Below, one piece after another: positions 20,321 through 29,961 of a stretch of DNA of 64,000 nt. Each line of letters begins with the position of its first letter. Position 1 is the first letter of the stretch. A program made the translations under genes and the position numbers. Source of the DNA: Pseudomonas sp. LD120 (GTDB taxonomy: Bacteria; Pseudomonadota; Gammaproteobacteria; Pseudomonadales; Pseudomonadaceae). The DNA lies in NCBI RefSeq assembly GCF_009861525.1, contig NZ_WVHL01000002.1, forward strand, positions 372,001 to 436,000, in the 5' to 3' direction. The notes under the pieces are model-generated. The model did no database searches. It was not told where the DNA came from and saw only the letters and a program-made list of their open reading frames with translations.

Positions 20321-20959
20321 ATGATGGACAGGAAGATTGTATCTCTGACAATTCTGCTCGCAGCGCTGACCGGCTGCTCCGACCCCAAAAAAGCCAACGA
20401 AGAAAACTTCGAAAAAGCTGCTCAGAGTTATTTGGACACTCAGTACCCTCACTGCTTCGTGGTCACTGAGTTCCCGACTGAAACCAAGGACTTTGACATT
20501 ACCGGCAATAACAAGGCCCTGCATGCACTGGCCCAGGTCGGCATCATCAAAGAAGTTGAATTGTCTCGCAAAGAGATTCCCAAGAGCCTCTGGCAAGAAC
20601 AACGAACCGACATTCGTTACTCGTTCGATCTAACTGATGAAGGTCGCAAGTTCTACAAGAACGACGCGAAAAAGCTCATGAACGGAACCACCGCAGGCGG
20701 ACTCTGTGTGGGTAAGGCTCAGATTGTCAGTGTTGATCAATTTAGCGAGCCTGGGGATATGATGGGTCAGAAGATCTCTCGGGTGACTTATTCCTATAAG
20801 GTCCGTGATCTACCGGATTGGGCTCATAACGAGGCGGTCGTGGCTAACATTCGTGGCCTGGCGCCAGTGGTTGCCAGCGAGAAGACTCCCATCAAGGAAA
20901 CGCGAGCCATGATTCTGACCAACAAAGGTTGGGTTCATGAGCGTCTTTTCGGTAAATGA
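20321..20959 (+). CDS. Putative lipoprotein of unknown function
   Basis: A 212-residue secreted protein. The N-terminus (MMDRK, then the hydrophobic VSLTILLAALTGC) is a lipoprotein signal with a lipobox ending at cysteine about 18. The residue after it is Ser, which suggests outer-membrane sorting. The mature part is soluble and mixed alpha/beta, with two further cysteines (in PHCFVV and GGLCVG). I do not recognise the family. The start at 20321 has AAGGAC upstream. An intrinsic terminator follows directly. Confidence 0.72.
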   Translation: MMDRKIVSLTILLAALTGCSDPKKANEENFEKAAQSYLDTQYPHCFVVTEFPTETKDFDITGNNKALHALAQVGIIKEVELSRKEIPKSLWQEQRTDIRYSFDLTDEGRKFYKNDAKKLMNGTTAGGLCVGKAQIVSVDQFSEPGDMMGQKISRVTYSYKVRDLPDWAHNEAVVANIRGLAPVVASEKTPIKETRAMILTNKGWVHERLFGK

Positions 20960-20968
20960 TTGAGTTTG

Positions 20969-21003
20969 AGGGAACCTATTAGCTGTTCCCTGCTCTCTTT
21001 TTT
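20969..21003 (+). terminator. Intrinsic terminator of the lipoprotein gene
   Basis: The stem AGGGAAC (20969-20975) pairs with GTTCCCT (20985-20991) around a 9-base loop and is followed by CTCTTTTTT. Confidence 0.75.
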
Positions 21004-21015
21004 ATAGCCCTAAAC

Positions 21016-21051
21016 TATAACTAAACTAAATAACTATTTAGTTTAGTTATA
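21016..21051. repeat. 36-bp near-perfect AT-rich palindrome
   Basis: A 17-bp arm (21016-21032, TATAACTAAACTAAATA) is followed after two bases by its exact reverse complement (21035-21051). It lies between convergent genes (lipoprotein and nhaA), 35 bases past the nhaA stop. It could be a minus-strand terminator stem, although it is unusually AT-rich, or a protein-binding or cruciform site. Confidence 0.8.
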
Positions 21052-21085
21052 AAAATACCTACCCCAGCAACCCATCAACTTCTCC

Positions 21086-22420
21086 TCAAAACCTGATTTT
21101 TCCCCAGATCAATCCAATGATTGCCGCCAAGGCCGATGCGGCAAGCACGCTGAGTTTTGCAGCGGATAATAATGTTGGGTCTGAAAACGCTAATGACGAA
21201 ATGAAAATCGACATGGTGAACCCGATTCCAGCCAGCAGCCCTACCAGCCCCACGCCGCTCCAGGTCACTGAGTCCGGTAGTTTGCAGATGTTGAGTTTGA
21301 CCAGAATCAGGCTCGCTAGAACGACTCCCAGTGGTTTGCCAAGAACTAACGCGCAGATCACACCCAGGAAGATGCTCGGGGAAAGACCAGCGTTCAGGTT
21401 GACCCCTTCCAGGCTGACGCCGGCGTTAGCCAGTGCGAACAATGGCATTACGCCGAAGGCGACCCAGGGGTGCAGCCCAACTTGAACCCGTTGGACTGGC
21501 GGCAGTATTTCGCGCTGGGCTTGTTGCAGTTGTTTGAGCGGTTCGGCCACTTCTTGTGGGGTGCTGGAAGATTGCGCGAAGCGCTCCAGCAGTTCATGAA
21601 ACGTACGTCCAATGGTATCCAGTGGACGCTCCGTCGCAGGTTTTGAGTGTATCGGGGTCATCAGCCCGAGGATGACCCCGGCCAGCGTTGGATGAACTCC
21701 GGTTTTCAACAGGCCAAACCACACAATGGCGCCGGGCAGCAAGTACGCATAAGCCTTGCCAAGCCCCATGCGCTGGAAAACCAGCACCAGCCCGACCCCG
21801 CTCACGGCGACCAGCAAACCCAGGTAGTCCAGGCTCGTGGTGTAGAAGACGGCAATGATCAGGATCGCGACGATGTCGTCGATGATGGCCAGGGCCAGCA
21901 GCAACACGCGGATAGCGCTGGGGATCGACTTGCCTAGCAGTGCGAGCACCCCCACCGCGAAGGCAATGTCGGTGGCGGTGGGTATCGCCCATCCGCGACT
22001 GGCATCGGTGCCCTGGTTGAAGGCCATGTAGATGATCGCCGGGATGATTACTCCACCCAGCGCTGCGCCAAGAGGCAGCGCCGCCAACTTGATGCTGGCC
22101 AGCGCGCCGTCGTTGATCTCCTGACGTATTTCGGCGCCGACCACCAAAAAAAACACGGCCATCAATCCGTCATTGACCAGAAAGTGCAGCGAGCAAGACG
22201 CCGTAAAGTCGCCTAGACCCAAGGTGAGCTCGGTGTTCCAGAAGTGCTCGTAAGCGTTCGCAACCGGGCTGTTGGCCCAGACAAGAGCAATCATCGCCGC
22301 CAGTAACAGGACAATGCCGCTCACCGCTTCGATATGCGAATAGCGCTCTATGGCGCTGATCGCTTGTGCGGTCAGGACTTGAGGACGGGGAATGGAAGAA
22401 ACGGGATTCTTATCAGTCAC
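21086..22420 (-). CDS. nhaA: Na+/H+ antiporter NhaA
   Basis: A 444-residue inner-membrane antiporter that extrudes Na+ (or Li+) in exchange for H+. About 12 membrane helices start near residue 33. The diagnostic residues are present: the TATDIAFA helix with the aspartate equivalent to E. coli D133, and AIIDDIVAI with the D163/D164 pair that binds the ion. It is somewhat longer than E. coli NhaA (388) because of an N-terminal tail and a cytoplasmic loop around 270-300. It is divergent from a DUF2254 protein and next to an N-ATPase/ClC cluster, which suggests a shared role in ion or pH homeostasis. Confidence 0.95.
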   Translation of the reverse strand: MTDKNPVSSIPRPQVLTAQAISAIERYSHIEAVSGIVLLLAAMIALVWANSPVANAYEHFWNTELTLGLGDFTASCSLHFLVNDGLMAVFFLVVGAEIRQEINDGALASIKLAALPLGAALGGVIIPAIIYMAFNQGTDASRGWAIPTATDIAFAVGVLALLGKSIPSAIRVLLLALAIIDDIVAILIIAVFYTTSLDYLGLLVAVSGVGLVLVFQRMGLGKAYAYLLPGAIVWFGLLKTGVHPTLAGVILGLMTPIHSKPATERPLDTIGRTFHELLERFAQSSSTPQEVAEPLKQLQQAQREILPPVQRVQVGLHPWVAFGVMPLFALANAGVSLEGVNLNAGLSPSIFLGVICALVLGKPLGVVLASLILVKLNICKLPDSVTWSGVGLVGLLAGIGFTMSIFISSLAFSDPTLLSAAKLSVLAASALAAIIGLIWGKIRF

Positions 22421-22611
22421 AGGTACGCTCCGCAGTGGGCTCGACCAAGGTTTGAGCTGTAGCGTGCGCGGTGCCGCGTGTATCGCGCTCGCTCATCAGT
22501 GGCCGGCCAAATGGCTGAATGAACCTTCGATCATCAACACGACTCCAGTCCTTGGTTGAGCCTAACCTGAAACCACTGGCTGATCGCGTCATTCATCAAA
22601 AGGAATAAAAA

Positions 22612-23898
22612 ATGATCGCTCGTTGGCGCTGGCTGTTGCAGCAAATGACCAAGAAACTGTGGTTCAGAGCCACGCTGTTTTCCCTGTTGGGGGTTGCAAC
22701 GGCCTTACTCGCGGTGGTGTTCAAGGACTACATTCCAGCGTCACTGCCCGCGCGCGTCGGTGCTGATGCGGTTGACAAGATCTTGGGCATCATTGCTTCA
22801 AGCATGTTGGCGGTGACCACGTTTTCGTTAAGCATCATGGTGACGGCCTACGGTGCCGCCAGCAGTGGCGTAACGCCCCGCGCCACCACTTTGGTGATGG
22901 AAGACTCCACGACTCAAAACGCCCTCGCGACCTTCATCGGCTCTTTCCTGTTCAGCCTGGTGGGGATCATTGCATTGAGTACCGGAGCCTACGGCCAGCA
23001 AGGACGGGTGCTGCTGTTCGCGGTAACTATTGTCGTGGTGATTTTGATTGTCTCCACCCTTCTGCGCTGGATCGATCATCTGTCGAAACTGGGCCGGGTC
23101 GGCGAAACCATTGATCGTGTCGAGCGTGCAACCATCAGTGCAATAAACCATCGGGTGCAATGGCCGCATCTGGGGGCCTCGCCCTACCCTTGCGCGTCGG
23201 CTATCCCCTCCTCGGCTCATCGCCTGCAAAGCCGACAAACCGGCTACGTCCAGCACATCGACGTAAACGCCTTGGGGGCCGTTGCCAGCGAATGTGAAAT
23301 ACAGATCTTCCTGGATGTGCTCCCCGGCAGTTTCGTGCACCTGGGCATGCCTCTGGCGCACGTGGTGAGTTTGAATGCGCAGCGTATCGATGACCTGCAC
23401 TCCAGCGGCTCAAAGATTCTCGCCGCCCTGACCATCGGTACCCACCGGACCTTTGAGCACGACCCTCGGTTCTGCCTCTCGGTGTTGTCGGAGATCGCCT
23501 CGCGGGCCCTGTCACCGGCTGTCAATGACCCCGGGACGGCGATTGACGTGATCGGCCGCGGGCTCCGAAGTCTCACCTGCTGGGGCGCGCCACAAGACCC
23601 GGTGACGAAAGTCAGTGCCCAGTGCCAGCAGGTTTACCTGCATGGCCTGATGGTCGATGACTTGTTCGATGACTTCTTTGCGCCGATTGCCCGAGACGGC
23701 GCGGCCTTGCTTGAAGTGGACCTGCGCCTGATGAAGACCCTGGTCAGCCTCGCGCGGATCAATCCGGTTCTGTTCAAACAGCCGTCCACCCGGCACGCAC
23801 GCCTGTTGCTCAAACGCGCAGACCAGGCACTCACGTTGAAGGAAGACCAGGCGTTGCTCAGTACCGCCGCTGACCATCTGCTGCACGAGCACCGCTGA
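22612..23898 (+). CDS. DUF2254 membrane protein
   Basis: A 428-residue inner-membrane protein of the uncharacterised DUF2254 family. Four helices occupy about residues 18-38, 58-82, 103-123 and 130-152 (ILGIIASSMLAVTTFSLSIM is typical of the family). The rest is a large soluble domain, including TGYVQHIDVNAL and LSPAVNDPGTAIDVIGRGL. No enzymatic motif is recognised. It is divergent from nhaA, and its stop is one base from the stop of the convergent ClC gene, so the block is compact. An ion-transport or osmotic role is inferred only from the neighbours. Confidence 0.85.
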   Translation: MIARWRWLLQQMTKKLWFRATLFSLLGVATALLAVVFKDYIPASLPARVGADAVDKILGIIASSMLAVTTFSLSIMVTAYGAASSGVTPRATTLVMEDSTTQNALATFIGSFLFSLVGIIALSTGAYGQQGRVLLFAVTIVVVILIVSTLLRWIDHLSKLGRVGETIDRVERATISAINHRVQWPHLGASPYPCASAIPSSAHRLQSRQTGYVQHIDVNALGAVASECEIQIFLDVLPGSFVHLGMPLAHVVSLNAQRIDDLHSSGSKILAALTIGTHRTFEHDPRFCLSVLSEIASRALSPAVNDPGTAIDVIGRGLRSLTCWGAPQDPVTKVSAQCQQVYLHGLMVDDLFDDFFAPIARDGAALLEVDLRLMKTLVSLARINPVLFKQPSTRHARLLLKRADQALTLKEDQALLSTAADHLLHEHR

Positions 23899-23899
23899 T

Positions 23900-25237
23900 C
23901 TATTGACGGCTAGTGCCTGCGGCAGGCTTCGGCGCCGGTGAGTGCAAGAAGCCCCGCGCCAGTTGCTGATACAGCTCGGGGCCCATCCTTGCGCTCACTG
24001 CCTTGGCAATCAACGCGACCGCCATCAGGCTGATGACCATTCCATGGCTGTCGATCATCTCCATGACGATGATGGCGGAGGTAATCGGCGACTGGGTGAC
24101 CGCCGCCAGAAAACCCACCATGCACAGGGCAATGATCGGTTGCGCGCCCAGGTGAAAGAACTCGGCGGCGTTAGCCCCAACGGCCGCTCCTACCGCCAGG
24201 GATGGCGCAAAAATCCCGCCAGGGATGCCAGAGAAGTAGGTCACCACGGTCGCCAGGAACCGCGTGATCGGCGCGTGCCACGGCAGACCAACGTCAGACA
24301 CGATGATCTGCGAGGTGATGCCATACCCACTGCCAAAGGACATCCCACCGCTGAACCAGCCGAGCAGAGCCACGATCAAGCCACATCCCCCGGCGAACCA
24401 GACTGGGTGCATGCGGCGCCACTCCCAGACAACAAACCGCTGGTGGCGTTGCGGCCACAGCAGCATGCGGCTGAACAAGCCGCCCAAAAGACCGCAACCA
24501 ATGCCGCTTACCAGCACCGGCATGACGATATCGAGATGGATGTCTGTAACGTCGAGGTGGCCGAAGTAGTTGTAATTGCCCTGCAAGGCAATCGCGACCA
24601 TCCCCGACAGAATAATCGTGCTGAGCAACACCCCGCTGGTACGGGTCTCCAGCTTGCGGCCCAACTCTTCCACGGCAAAAGCCACACCAGCCAAGGGGGT
24701 ATTGAAGGCGGCGGCGATGCCGGCCGCGCCGCCGGCAAGGATCAGGTCTTCGCTGCGGATGATGCGTGCATTGGGCAGGTAGCGATGAAAGAAATGCATG
24801 ATCGAGGCGGCAACTTGCACCGAAGGGCCTTCACGTCCGGCGGAAAAACCGCCCGTCAGCGCCAGGGTGCCAAGGCTTATCTTGGCAACGGCAATACGCA
24901 GCGACACCAGATGAGCGACCGGTTTGCCTTGATGCGCCAACCGAGTGGCGGCGATCACCTGCGGGATGCCACTGCCCTGCGAGCCGGCGAAAAACCGCGA
25001 GGTCAGCCATACCACAAGCATGCCGATCAGCGGCGTATAAACGAAGGGCAGCCAGGGGCGCTCGGCGGTTTGCAGTGAAAACTGCGTGAGTGCCAGGTCG
25101 GCCAGCCGGGCGAACATCACCACCAGCAGGCCTGCGAGGGTGGCAGCCGTCCAGAGTGTGACTCGGGTGCGCCAGCGGATCGAGGTAAAACGACGACGTA
25201 TCAGCAGTAACGGTTTGATCACCCGAGCGGATTCCAA
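23900..25237 (-). CDS. ClC-family chloride channel or Cl-/H+ antiporter
   Basis: A 445-residue inner-membrane ClC protein. The three anion-pathway motifs are visible: GSGIPQV (near 88), GREGPSVQ (near 133), whose Glu is the gating residue of E. coli ClcA, and GGIFAPSLAVGA (near 342). The internal glutamate that marks H+-coupled exchangers cannot be assigned confidently without alignment, so channel versus antiporter is open. There is no C-terminal CBS domain. It is the last gene of the minus-strand block that begins with phosphoketolase. In enterobacteria ClC exchangers support extreme acid resistance by balancing charge. Confidence 0.92.
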   Translation of the reverse strand: MESARVIKPLLLIRRRFTSIRWRTRVTLWTAATLAGLLVVMFARLADLALTQFSLQTAERPWLPFVYTPLIGMLVVWLTSRFFAGSQGSGIPQVIAATRLAHQGKPVAHLVSLRIAVAKISLGTLALTGGFSAGREGPSVQVAASIMHFFHRYLPNARIIRSEDLILAGGAAGIAAAFNTPLAGVAFAVEELGRKLETRTSGVLLSTIILSGMVAIALQGNYNYFGHLDVTDIHLDIVMPVLVSGIGCGLLGGLFSRMLLWPQRHQRFVVWEWRRMHPVWFAGGCGLIVALLGWFSGGMSFGSGYGITSQIIVSDVGLPWHAPITRFLATVVTYFSGIPGGIFAPSLAVGAAVGANAAEFFHLGAQPIIALCMVGFLAAVTQSPITSAIIVMEMIDSHGMVISLMAVALIAKAVSARMGPELYQQLARGFLHSPAPKPAAGTSRQ

Positions 25238-25344
25238 TTGAGGTCTGGCACTGTTGTGACGGCAAGACTAACCGGATAACCGATGGCCTCCAACCCGCGC
25301 TAGCCAAAAGTCTACACACCGGGTGCCCGCCGCCCAGGGTTGGA

Positions 25345-26274
25345 TCAATTGCCACTGACCTCCGGGCGGACCTGGGTGCCGGCGGTGCCAGCGAGCATCT
25401 GTTCGATCTGCTCGAGCGACCCGATCACCGCTCGGTTGCCCGTCCCCCGGACAAAACCGCACGCGGCCTCGACCTTGGGTCCCATAGAGCCCTCAGCGAA
25501 AGCATAACGGGCCAGCGCTTGCGGCGTCACCTCCGCCAGCGCGCGCTGGGTGGGCAAACCCCAGTCAAGGTAGACCGCAGGTACATCGGTTGCGATCACC
25601 AGAACGTCGGCCTGCAGTTCACGGGCCAGCAGGCTGGTGCACAGATCCTTGTCGATGACCGCAGATACACCGTGCAGCCCTGTATCGCCCTGGCCGCCGG
25701 TGGCCGCCACCGGAATACCACCGCCCCCGGCGGCGATCACCAGCGCACCACGCTCCAGCAGCCAACGGATCGCCTGCAACCCCAGCACCCGCAACGGTGC
25801 CGGCGATGGCACGACCCGCCGGAACGCCGCACCATCGGCCGCCATGACCCAGTGCTTTTCCTCGGCGATACGTTCGGACTCGGCTTGCGTGTACATCGGT
25901 CCGATCGGCTTGCTGGGATGTGCGAATGCCGGGTCCTGCGGGTCGACCTCGACTCGGGTGATGAGGGTTGTCACCGTGCGCGTGGCGGGCAGCAGGTTGG
26001 CCAATTCCTGCTCCAGTAGGTAGCCGAGCATGCCGTCGGTCTGCGCGCCCAGCACGTCCAGCGGATAGGCTTGCACCTTGGCGTAGGCGGCAGCCTGTAG
26101 CGCCAGCAATCCCACCTGTGGGCCATTGCCATGGGTCAGCAACAGATCATGAGCGGCCGCCACCCGTGCCAGTTGCACGGCGGCGGCGCGGATGTTCTGC
26201 AGCTGGTTGTCCGCCGTTGGCGGCTGGTCACGCCGCAACAAGGCATTGCCGCCCAAGGCAACCACGACCTTCAT
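25345..26274 (-). CDS. arcC: Carbamate kinase
   Basis: A 309-residue cytoplasmic kinase of the amino-acid kinase fold. It interconverts carbamoyl-phosphate plus ADP with ATP plus carbamate/ammonia and CO2. Recognisable parts are VVALGGNALLRRDQ at the N-terminus, LTHGNGPQVGLLALQ near 44, AAGGGGIPV near 205, and DKDLCTSLLARELQADVLVIATDV near 225. The start at 26274 matches the family N-terminus; an in-frame ATG at 26301 would add 9 residues. Normally arcC sits with arcA and arcB in the arginine deiminase operon. Here those are absent and it follows the N-ATPase genes, so this is probably a second copy specialised for this cassette. Confidence 0.9.
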   Translation of the reverse strand: MKVVVALGGNALLRRDQPPTADNQLQNIRAAAVQLARVAAAHDLLLTHGNGPQVGLLALQAAAYAKVQAYPLDVLGAQTDGMLGYLLEQELANLLPATRTVTTLITRVEVDPQDPAFAHPSKPIGPMYTQAESERIAEEKHWVMAADGAAFRRVVPSPAPLRVLGLQAIRWLLERGALVIAAGGGGIPVAATGGQGDTGLHGVSAVIDKDLCTSLLARELQADVLVIATDVPAVYLDWGLPTQRALAEVTPQALARYAFAEGSMGPKVEAACGFVRGTGNRAVIGSLEQIEQMLAGTAGTQVRPEVSGN

Positions 26275-26310
26275 CAGCGGGCACCGAAACAAGTCATCCA
26301 AGGGCCGCCA

Positions 26311-26571
26311 CTATTTGATCGCTGCGTCAGATGAGGCGGTCAGGTGGAACAGGCCTTTGACCTTGCTCTGCAGCATGGCCGCGATGTCCTGCGCCTCCTC
26401 AAGAGTGGTGCCCGCTTCAAGGTGCAGGATGATCGTGCCGTGGCCGCTCGGGCTCGCGGTTTTATCCAGTGGTTCACAAACGATGGAAACCGGGGCTTCA
26501 TCGGGCGCGTGCTCGGTGGGAGCAAGTTCCCTGGCGATGTATCGGTAAATGGCGGATTGCGGTCGGCTCAT
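26311..26571 (-). CDS. Small unknown protein in the N-ATPase cluster
   Basis: An 86-residue soluble protein without signal peptide or membrane segment. The start (MSRPQSAIYRYIAREL) is set by GAGG 8-11 bases before the ATG. The C-terminal half (GTIILHLEAGTTLEEAQDIAAMLQSKV) looks like a small beta-alpha fold. It lies between atpG and the carbamate kinase gene on the same strand with short gaps, so it is probably co-transcribed. I do not recognise the family. Confidence 0.7.
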   Translation of the reverse strand: MSRPQSAIYRYIARELAPTEHAPDEAPVSIVCEPLDKTASPSGHGTIILHLEAGTTLEEAQDIAAMLQSKVKGLFHLTASSDAAIK

Positions 26572-26699
26572 AGCGAATACCTCAGCACGTTCAGTCTTGG
26601 CCCACGCGGCTCGCGCAGGCGCTTTGTCTACACTTTGTGCGCTGTGCCCGCGCCTGTCTGTTCGGCAACACACACAAAGGCGTTGGCCGCGTGGGCGGG

Positions 26700-27611
26700 T
26701 CAAGGCGATTTGCCGGTCACCTCGGGCGACAACGCGTCGAAGCCGGAGATCACGTCAAACAACTCTTCGTCGATGCTGGCCTGGCGCAACCGGTGGAAAT
26801 TCGCCGAAAGCACTTGCAGCAACTCGCCAATGTTGCGGTCAGCGCGCTGCATGGCGGCGAGACGGCTGGCATTCTCACTGGCCAGCGACTCGGCGCTGGC
26901 CCGAAACAGCGAGACAAACAGGTGTTCACGAATGAACGCGCGCAGGGTCTGCACGTTATTGCTCAGGGTTTCCGGACGCTGCGCCGTGGGCCAAGGGGTG
27001 TCGACCAGTTGCTGTTGCCAGTGCTCATCCAGAGGCAGCAGGCGCTGGCTCACCGGTGTATAGCCAGTATCGCTGGGCCGGTTATAGAGCAGGATCAGCG
27101 TGGTGCTCTGCGACTCGCCGCTGGAGGCGCTGTCCGAGATCGGCACCTGTTGCAGCATTTGCCCAACCAGACCGGTGATTTGCTCCACCGACCCGGGCAC
27201 GGCAAACAATCCCTGCACGGGCAAACCTTCATCCAGAAGCCGCTCATGCACCCGCTCACCCACCGCCCACAGCTTTACCGGGGCGCCTGCCAGCCGGCTC
27301 AGGGCATAGTCGATCACCACCTCATTGAAACGCCCCACCAACCCTTGGTCGGAGCCAAATACCACGGCGTGCACCAGGTTTTCTGTCGTGCGCCTTGGCC
27401 GCATCAATGGCCGAGTCGCACTTGACTCAACCGAGCGCAGGCACACCCCGAGCCCCAACTCGACGGTGCGTGAGTAGTCGGCCAGTGCGGCCACTGAACG
27501 TTCGTACTGGCCGATGGCCGAGGCCGCCGAGGCTTTCATCACCCGCACCACGGACTTGAGATCCGCCGCGCTGGCGATCTGACGACGTAACGCGGTCATG
27601 GTGGCGGCCAT
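26700..27611 (-). CDS. atpG: N-ATPase gamma subunit
   Basis: A 303-residue central-stalk subunit of the N-type rotary ATPase. The N-terminal helix reads LRRQIASAADLKSVVRVMKASAASAI, matching the gamma signature, and the C-terminal helix reads RNIGELLQVLSANFHRLRQASIDEELFDVISGFDAL. Its start overlaps the atpA stop by one base. It is the last subunit gene in the atpDCQRBEFAG order. Confidence 0.92.
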   Translation of the reverse strand: MAATMTALRRQIASAADLKSVVRVMKASAASAIGQYERSVAALADYSRTVELGLGVCLRSVESSATRPLMRPRRTTENLVHAVVFGSDQGLVGRFNEVVIDYALSRLAGAPVKLWAVGERVHERLLDEGLPVQGLFAVPGSVEQITGLVGQMLQQVPISDSASSGESQSTTLILLYNRPSDTGYTPVSQRLLPLDEHWQQQLVDTPWPTAQRPETLSNNVQTLRAFIREHLFVSLFRASAESLASENASRLAAMQRADRNIGELLQVLSANFHRLRQASIDEELFDVISGFDALSPEVTGKSP

Positions 27612-29188
27612 CAGCGGTCCTCGGTGTCAGGTGGTGCCGAGCTTGGCTGCCGCGGCAGAAACCCGGCAATGGCCTGGCGTGCGGTGTCGGTGAGCCGTTG
27701 ACGATCGGCGTCGCTCAACTGCGCCGCCGTCGTCAGGCGTTGGCCCAGGTCGTCGGGCAACTGATTGGCGGCGTCTTCCACCGCCTGCTGGGCCTGCGTC
27801 ATGTGCTCAAGCGGCACCAGGTCGAACAAGGCTGCATTCAAGGCCAGCAAGATGGCGATCTGCGCCGGCATGGTCACTGGAGCGAGCTCCGACTGGCCCA
27901 GGCAGGCACGGATACGCTTGCCATGGACGATGGACTGGCGGGTGTCCTCGTCCAGCCGGGCACCGAAGCGGGCGAAGGTCTCCAGTTCCTCGAATTGCGC
28001 ATACGCCAGCTTGAGGTCCCCCGCCACCGCTCGGTAAGCCGCGCGCTGCGCTTTCCCACCGACCCGCGAGACCGATTGGCCGACATCGATGGCCGGTAGC
28101 ACCCCCAGGCCGAACAGCGAGGGCGACAGCACGATCTGCCCGTCGGTGATGGAGATCAGATTGGTCGGGATGTACGCCGATATGTTCTGTGCTTGGGTCT
28201 CGATGATCGGCAGCGCGGTCATCGAGCCGCCACCGCGTGCCGGGCTCAAGTGGGTAGCGCGCTCCAACATGCGCGAGTGGATGTAGAAAATATCCCCCGG
28301 AAACGCCTCGCGTCCCGGTGGCCGGCGCAGTAGCAGCGACAGTTCTCGGTAAGCACGGGCGTGATGGGTCAGATCGTCGTAGACGATCAGCACGTCGCGC
28401 CCGGCTTCCATGAAGTACTCGGCAATGCTGGTGGCGGCGTAAGGGGCAATGTAGGACAGCCCCGGCGCCTCATTGCCTTCGGCGACCACCACCACGGTAT
28501 AGGCCATCGCGCCCTTCTTGCGCAGGTTGGCCACCGCCTTGGCCACGGCTGACGCCCGCTGACCGATGGCGCAATACACGCACAGCACGTTTTTATCGCG
28601 CTGATTGAAGATGGTGTCGATGGCGATCGCTGTCTTGCCAGTCTGACGGTCGCCGAGGATCAACTCGCGCTGGCCACGACCGATGGGAATCAGAGCATCG
28701 ATGACCTTAAGCCCGCTTTGCAACGGTTCTGTCACCGGTGCCCGGTCCATGATCGGGGCCGCTGGCCGCTCGATGGGCAGGCGCTCCTCGGTCGCCACTG
28801 GCGCTCCGCCGTCGAGGGGCCGTCCCAGCGGATCGATCACCCGCCCCAGCAATGCCTCGCCCACCGCGACGTCCATCACCCGGCCCGTGCGCTGCACTTG
28901 CTGGCCGGCGCGCAAATGCGCGTAATCCCCCAGCAGCACCACATCGACGCCCTCCTCGTCGAGGTTGAAGGCAATCCCCGACAAACCGCCAGGAAACACC
29001 ACCCGCTCCTCGAACCCCAAGTGCATCAAGCCTTGGACCCGGGCAATGCCGGTGGCGACGCTGACCACCGTGCCCACCTCATGCACTTGCAACTGCGGGG
29101 TGAACCCCCGCAGGCGCTGGCTGATGCCCGCAAACGCGTCGTCCAAAGCGTTTTGCAGCGTGGCGTCGGGCGACTCGGGCACGGTCAT
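27611..29188 (-). CDS. atpA: N-ATPase alpha subunit
   Basis: A 525-residue non-catalytic nucleotide-binding subunit of the F1-like head. Walker A is [11 protein letters not shown] near residue 172, and the ATP synthase alpha/beta signature region [14 protein letters not shown] is near 366, with the arginine finger inside SRVGG. The N-terminal beta-barrel region carries [11 protein letters not shown]. It overlaps the atpF stop by four bases (ATGA). Compared with housekeeping F-type alpha it is slightly longer at the C-terminus, with a Pro-rich tail. Confidence 0.95.
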   Translation of the reverse strand: MTVPESPDATLQNALDDAFAGISQRLRGFTPQLQVHEVGTVVSVATGIARVQGLMHLGFEERVVFPGGLSGIAFNLDEEGVDVVLLGDYAHLRAGQQVQRTGRVMDVAVGEALLGRVIDPLGRPLDGGAPVATEERLPIERPAAPIMDRAPVTEPLQSGLKVIDALIPIGRGQRELILGDRQTGKTAIAIDTIFNQRDKNVLCVYCAIGQRASAVAKAVANLRKKGAMAYTVVVVAEGNEAPGLSYIAPYAATSIAEYFMEAGRDVLIVYDDLTHHARAYRELSLLLRRPPGREAFPGDIFYIHSRMLERATHLSPARGGGSMTALPIIETQAQNISAYIPTNLISITDGQIVLSPSLFGLGVLPAIDVGQSVSRVGGKAQRAAYRAVAGDLKLAYAQFEELETFARFGARLDEDTRQSIVHGKRIRACLGQSELAPVTMPAQIAILLALNAALFDLVPLEHMTQAQQAVEDAANQLPDDLGQRLTTAAQLSDADRQRLTDTARQAIAGFLPRQPSSAPPDTEDR

Positions 29189-29958
29189 GGGCGCTCCGTT
29201 CCAGGCTGCGGGGCTGGCGGGCTGGCAGCCAGCGCATCAAGGTACTGGGCGATGCTCCAGGCCAGCTTCACCCCCTTGGCGCTCAGTTCAATGCCACTGA
29301 CCAGTTCAGGGGCGGTTTCGAAACGCAGACGGAGCGCCTGAGCGGCCGCGGCCTCCAGTGCCGCCTGAATCGCCGCGCGCTGGGCCGCCGGTAGCTCGAA
29401 CGCGCTGCGCAACAGCACCGGTTCGTCAGCAGTACTGGCCTTCAGCGCAATGACCAACGCCTCCTGCGCGGTGGGGTCCAGGGCCCGCAGGCGCTGGATG
29501 AACACCTCGCACGCCTGCTGTTCAAGGCAACTGCCGGCCAGATCGGCGAGCACCTGGCGGCTGATCTGGTACACCTGCTGTTGTGTGCGCTGGACGATCT
29601 GCGTGTGCAAGTGCTGGTGTTCGCTGAGCAAGGCCTTGGCTCTCATGGCGCTGGCCGCTTCGGCGGCCTGGCGGGCTTGGGCGAGCAAGCGAGCGCGCTC
29701 GGCGTTGGCCGCCTCGGTGGCCTGGCTCAACAACGCGGCTCGCTGTTCATCGAAGGCTTGGTTCTTGGCCTCGAACTGGCTTTGCTGCTGATGAGCACGG
29801 GCCTTGGTTTCAGCAGCGTCTTTGAGTTCGGCGGCAATCTTCGCCTCGCGTGCGGCGATGGCGTTGAGCACCGGTTGGTACAAAAAGCGCTTCATCAACC
29901 ACACCAGGATGAGGAAGTTCAGGACCTGGGCGCTGACGGTGAACCAGTCGATGAGCAC
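29185..29958 (-). CDS. atpF: N-ATPase b-type stalk subunit with C-terminal delta-like extension
   Basis: A 257-residue peripheral stalk subunit. One N-terminal membrane helix (about 5-24, [17 protein letters not shown]) is followed by a long charged helix of about 130 residues. The extra C-terminal part (about 175-257, [20 protein letters not shown] and so on) takes the place of the separate delta subunit, whose gene is absent from N-ATPase operons. Usual b subunits have about 156 residues, so the length itself is diagnostic. Confidence 0.9.
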   Translation of the reverse strand: MLIDWFTVSAQVLNFLILVWLMKRFLYQPVLNAIAAREAKIAAELKDAAETKARAHQQQSQFEAKNQAFDEQRAALLSQATEAANAERARLLAQARQAAEAASAMRAKALLSEHQHLHTQIVQRTQQQVYQISRQVLADLAGSCLEQQACEVFIQRLRALDPTAQEALVIALKASTADEPVLLRSAFELPAAQRAAIQAALEAAAAQALRLRFETAPELVSGIELSAKGVKLAWSIAQYLDALAASPPAPQPGTERP

Positions 29959-29961
29959 GGG

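Noticed and set aside
23942..25078. 378-codon plus-strand frame opposite the ClC gene
   Set aside because: Antisense shadow; the minus strand carries clear ClC motifs.
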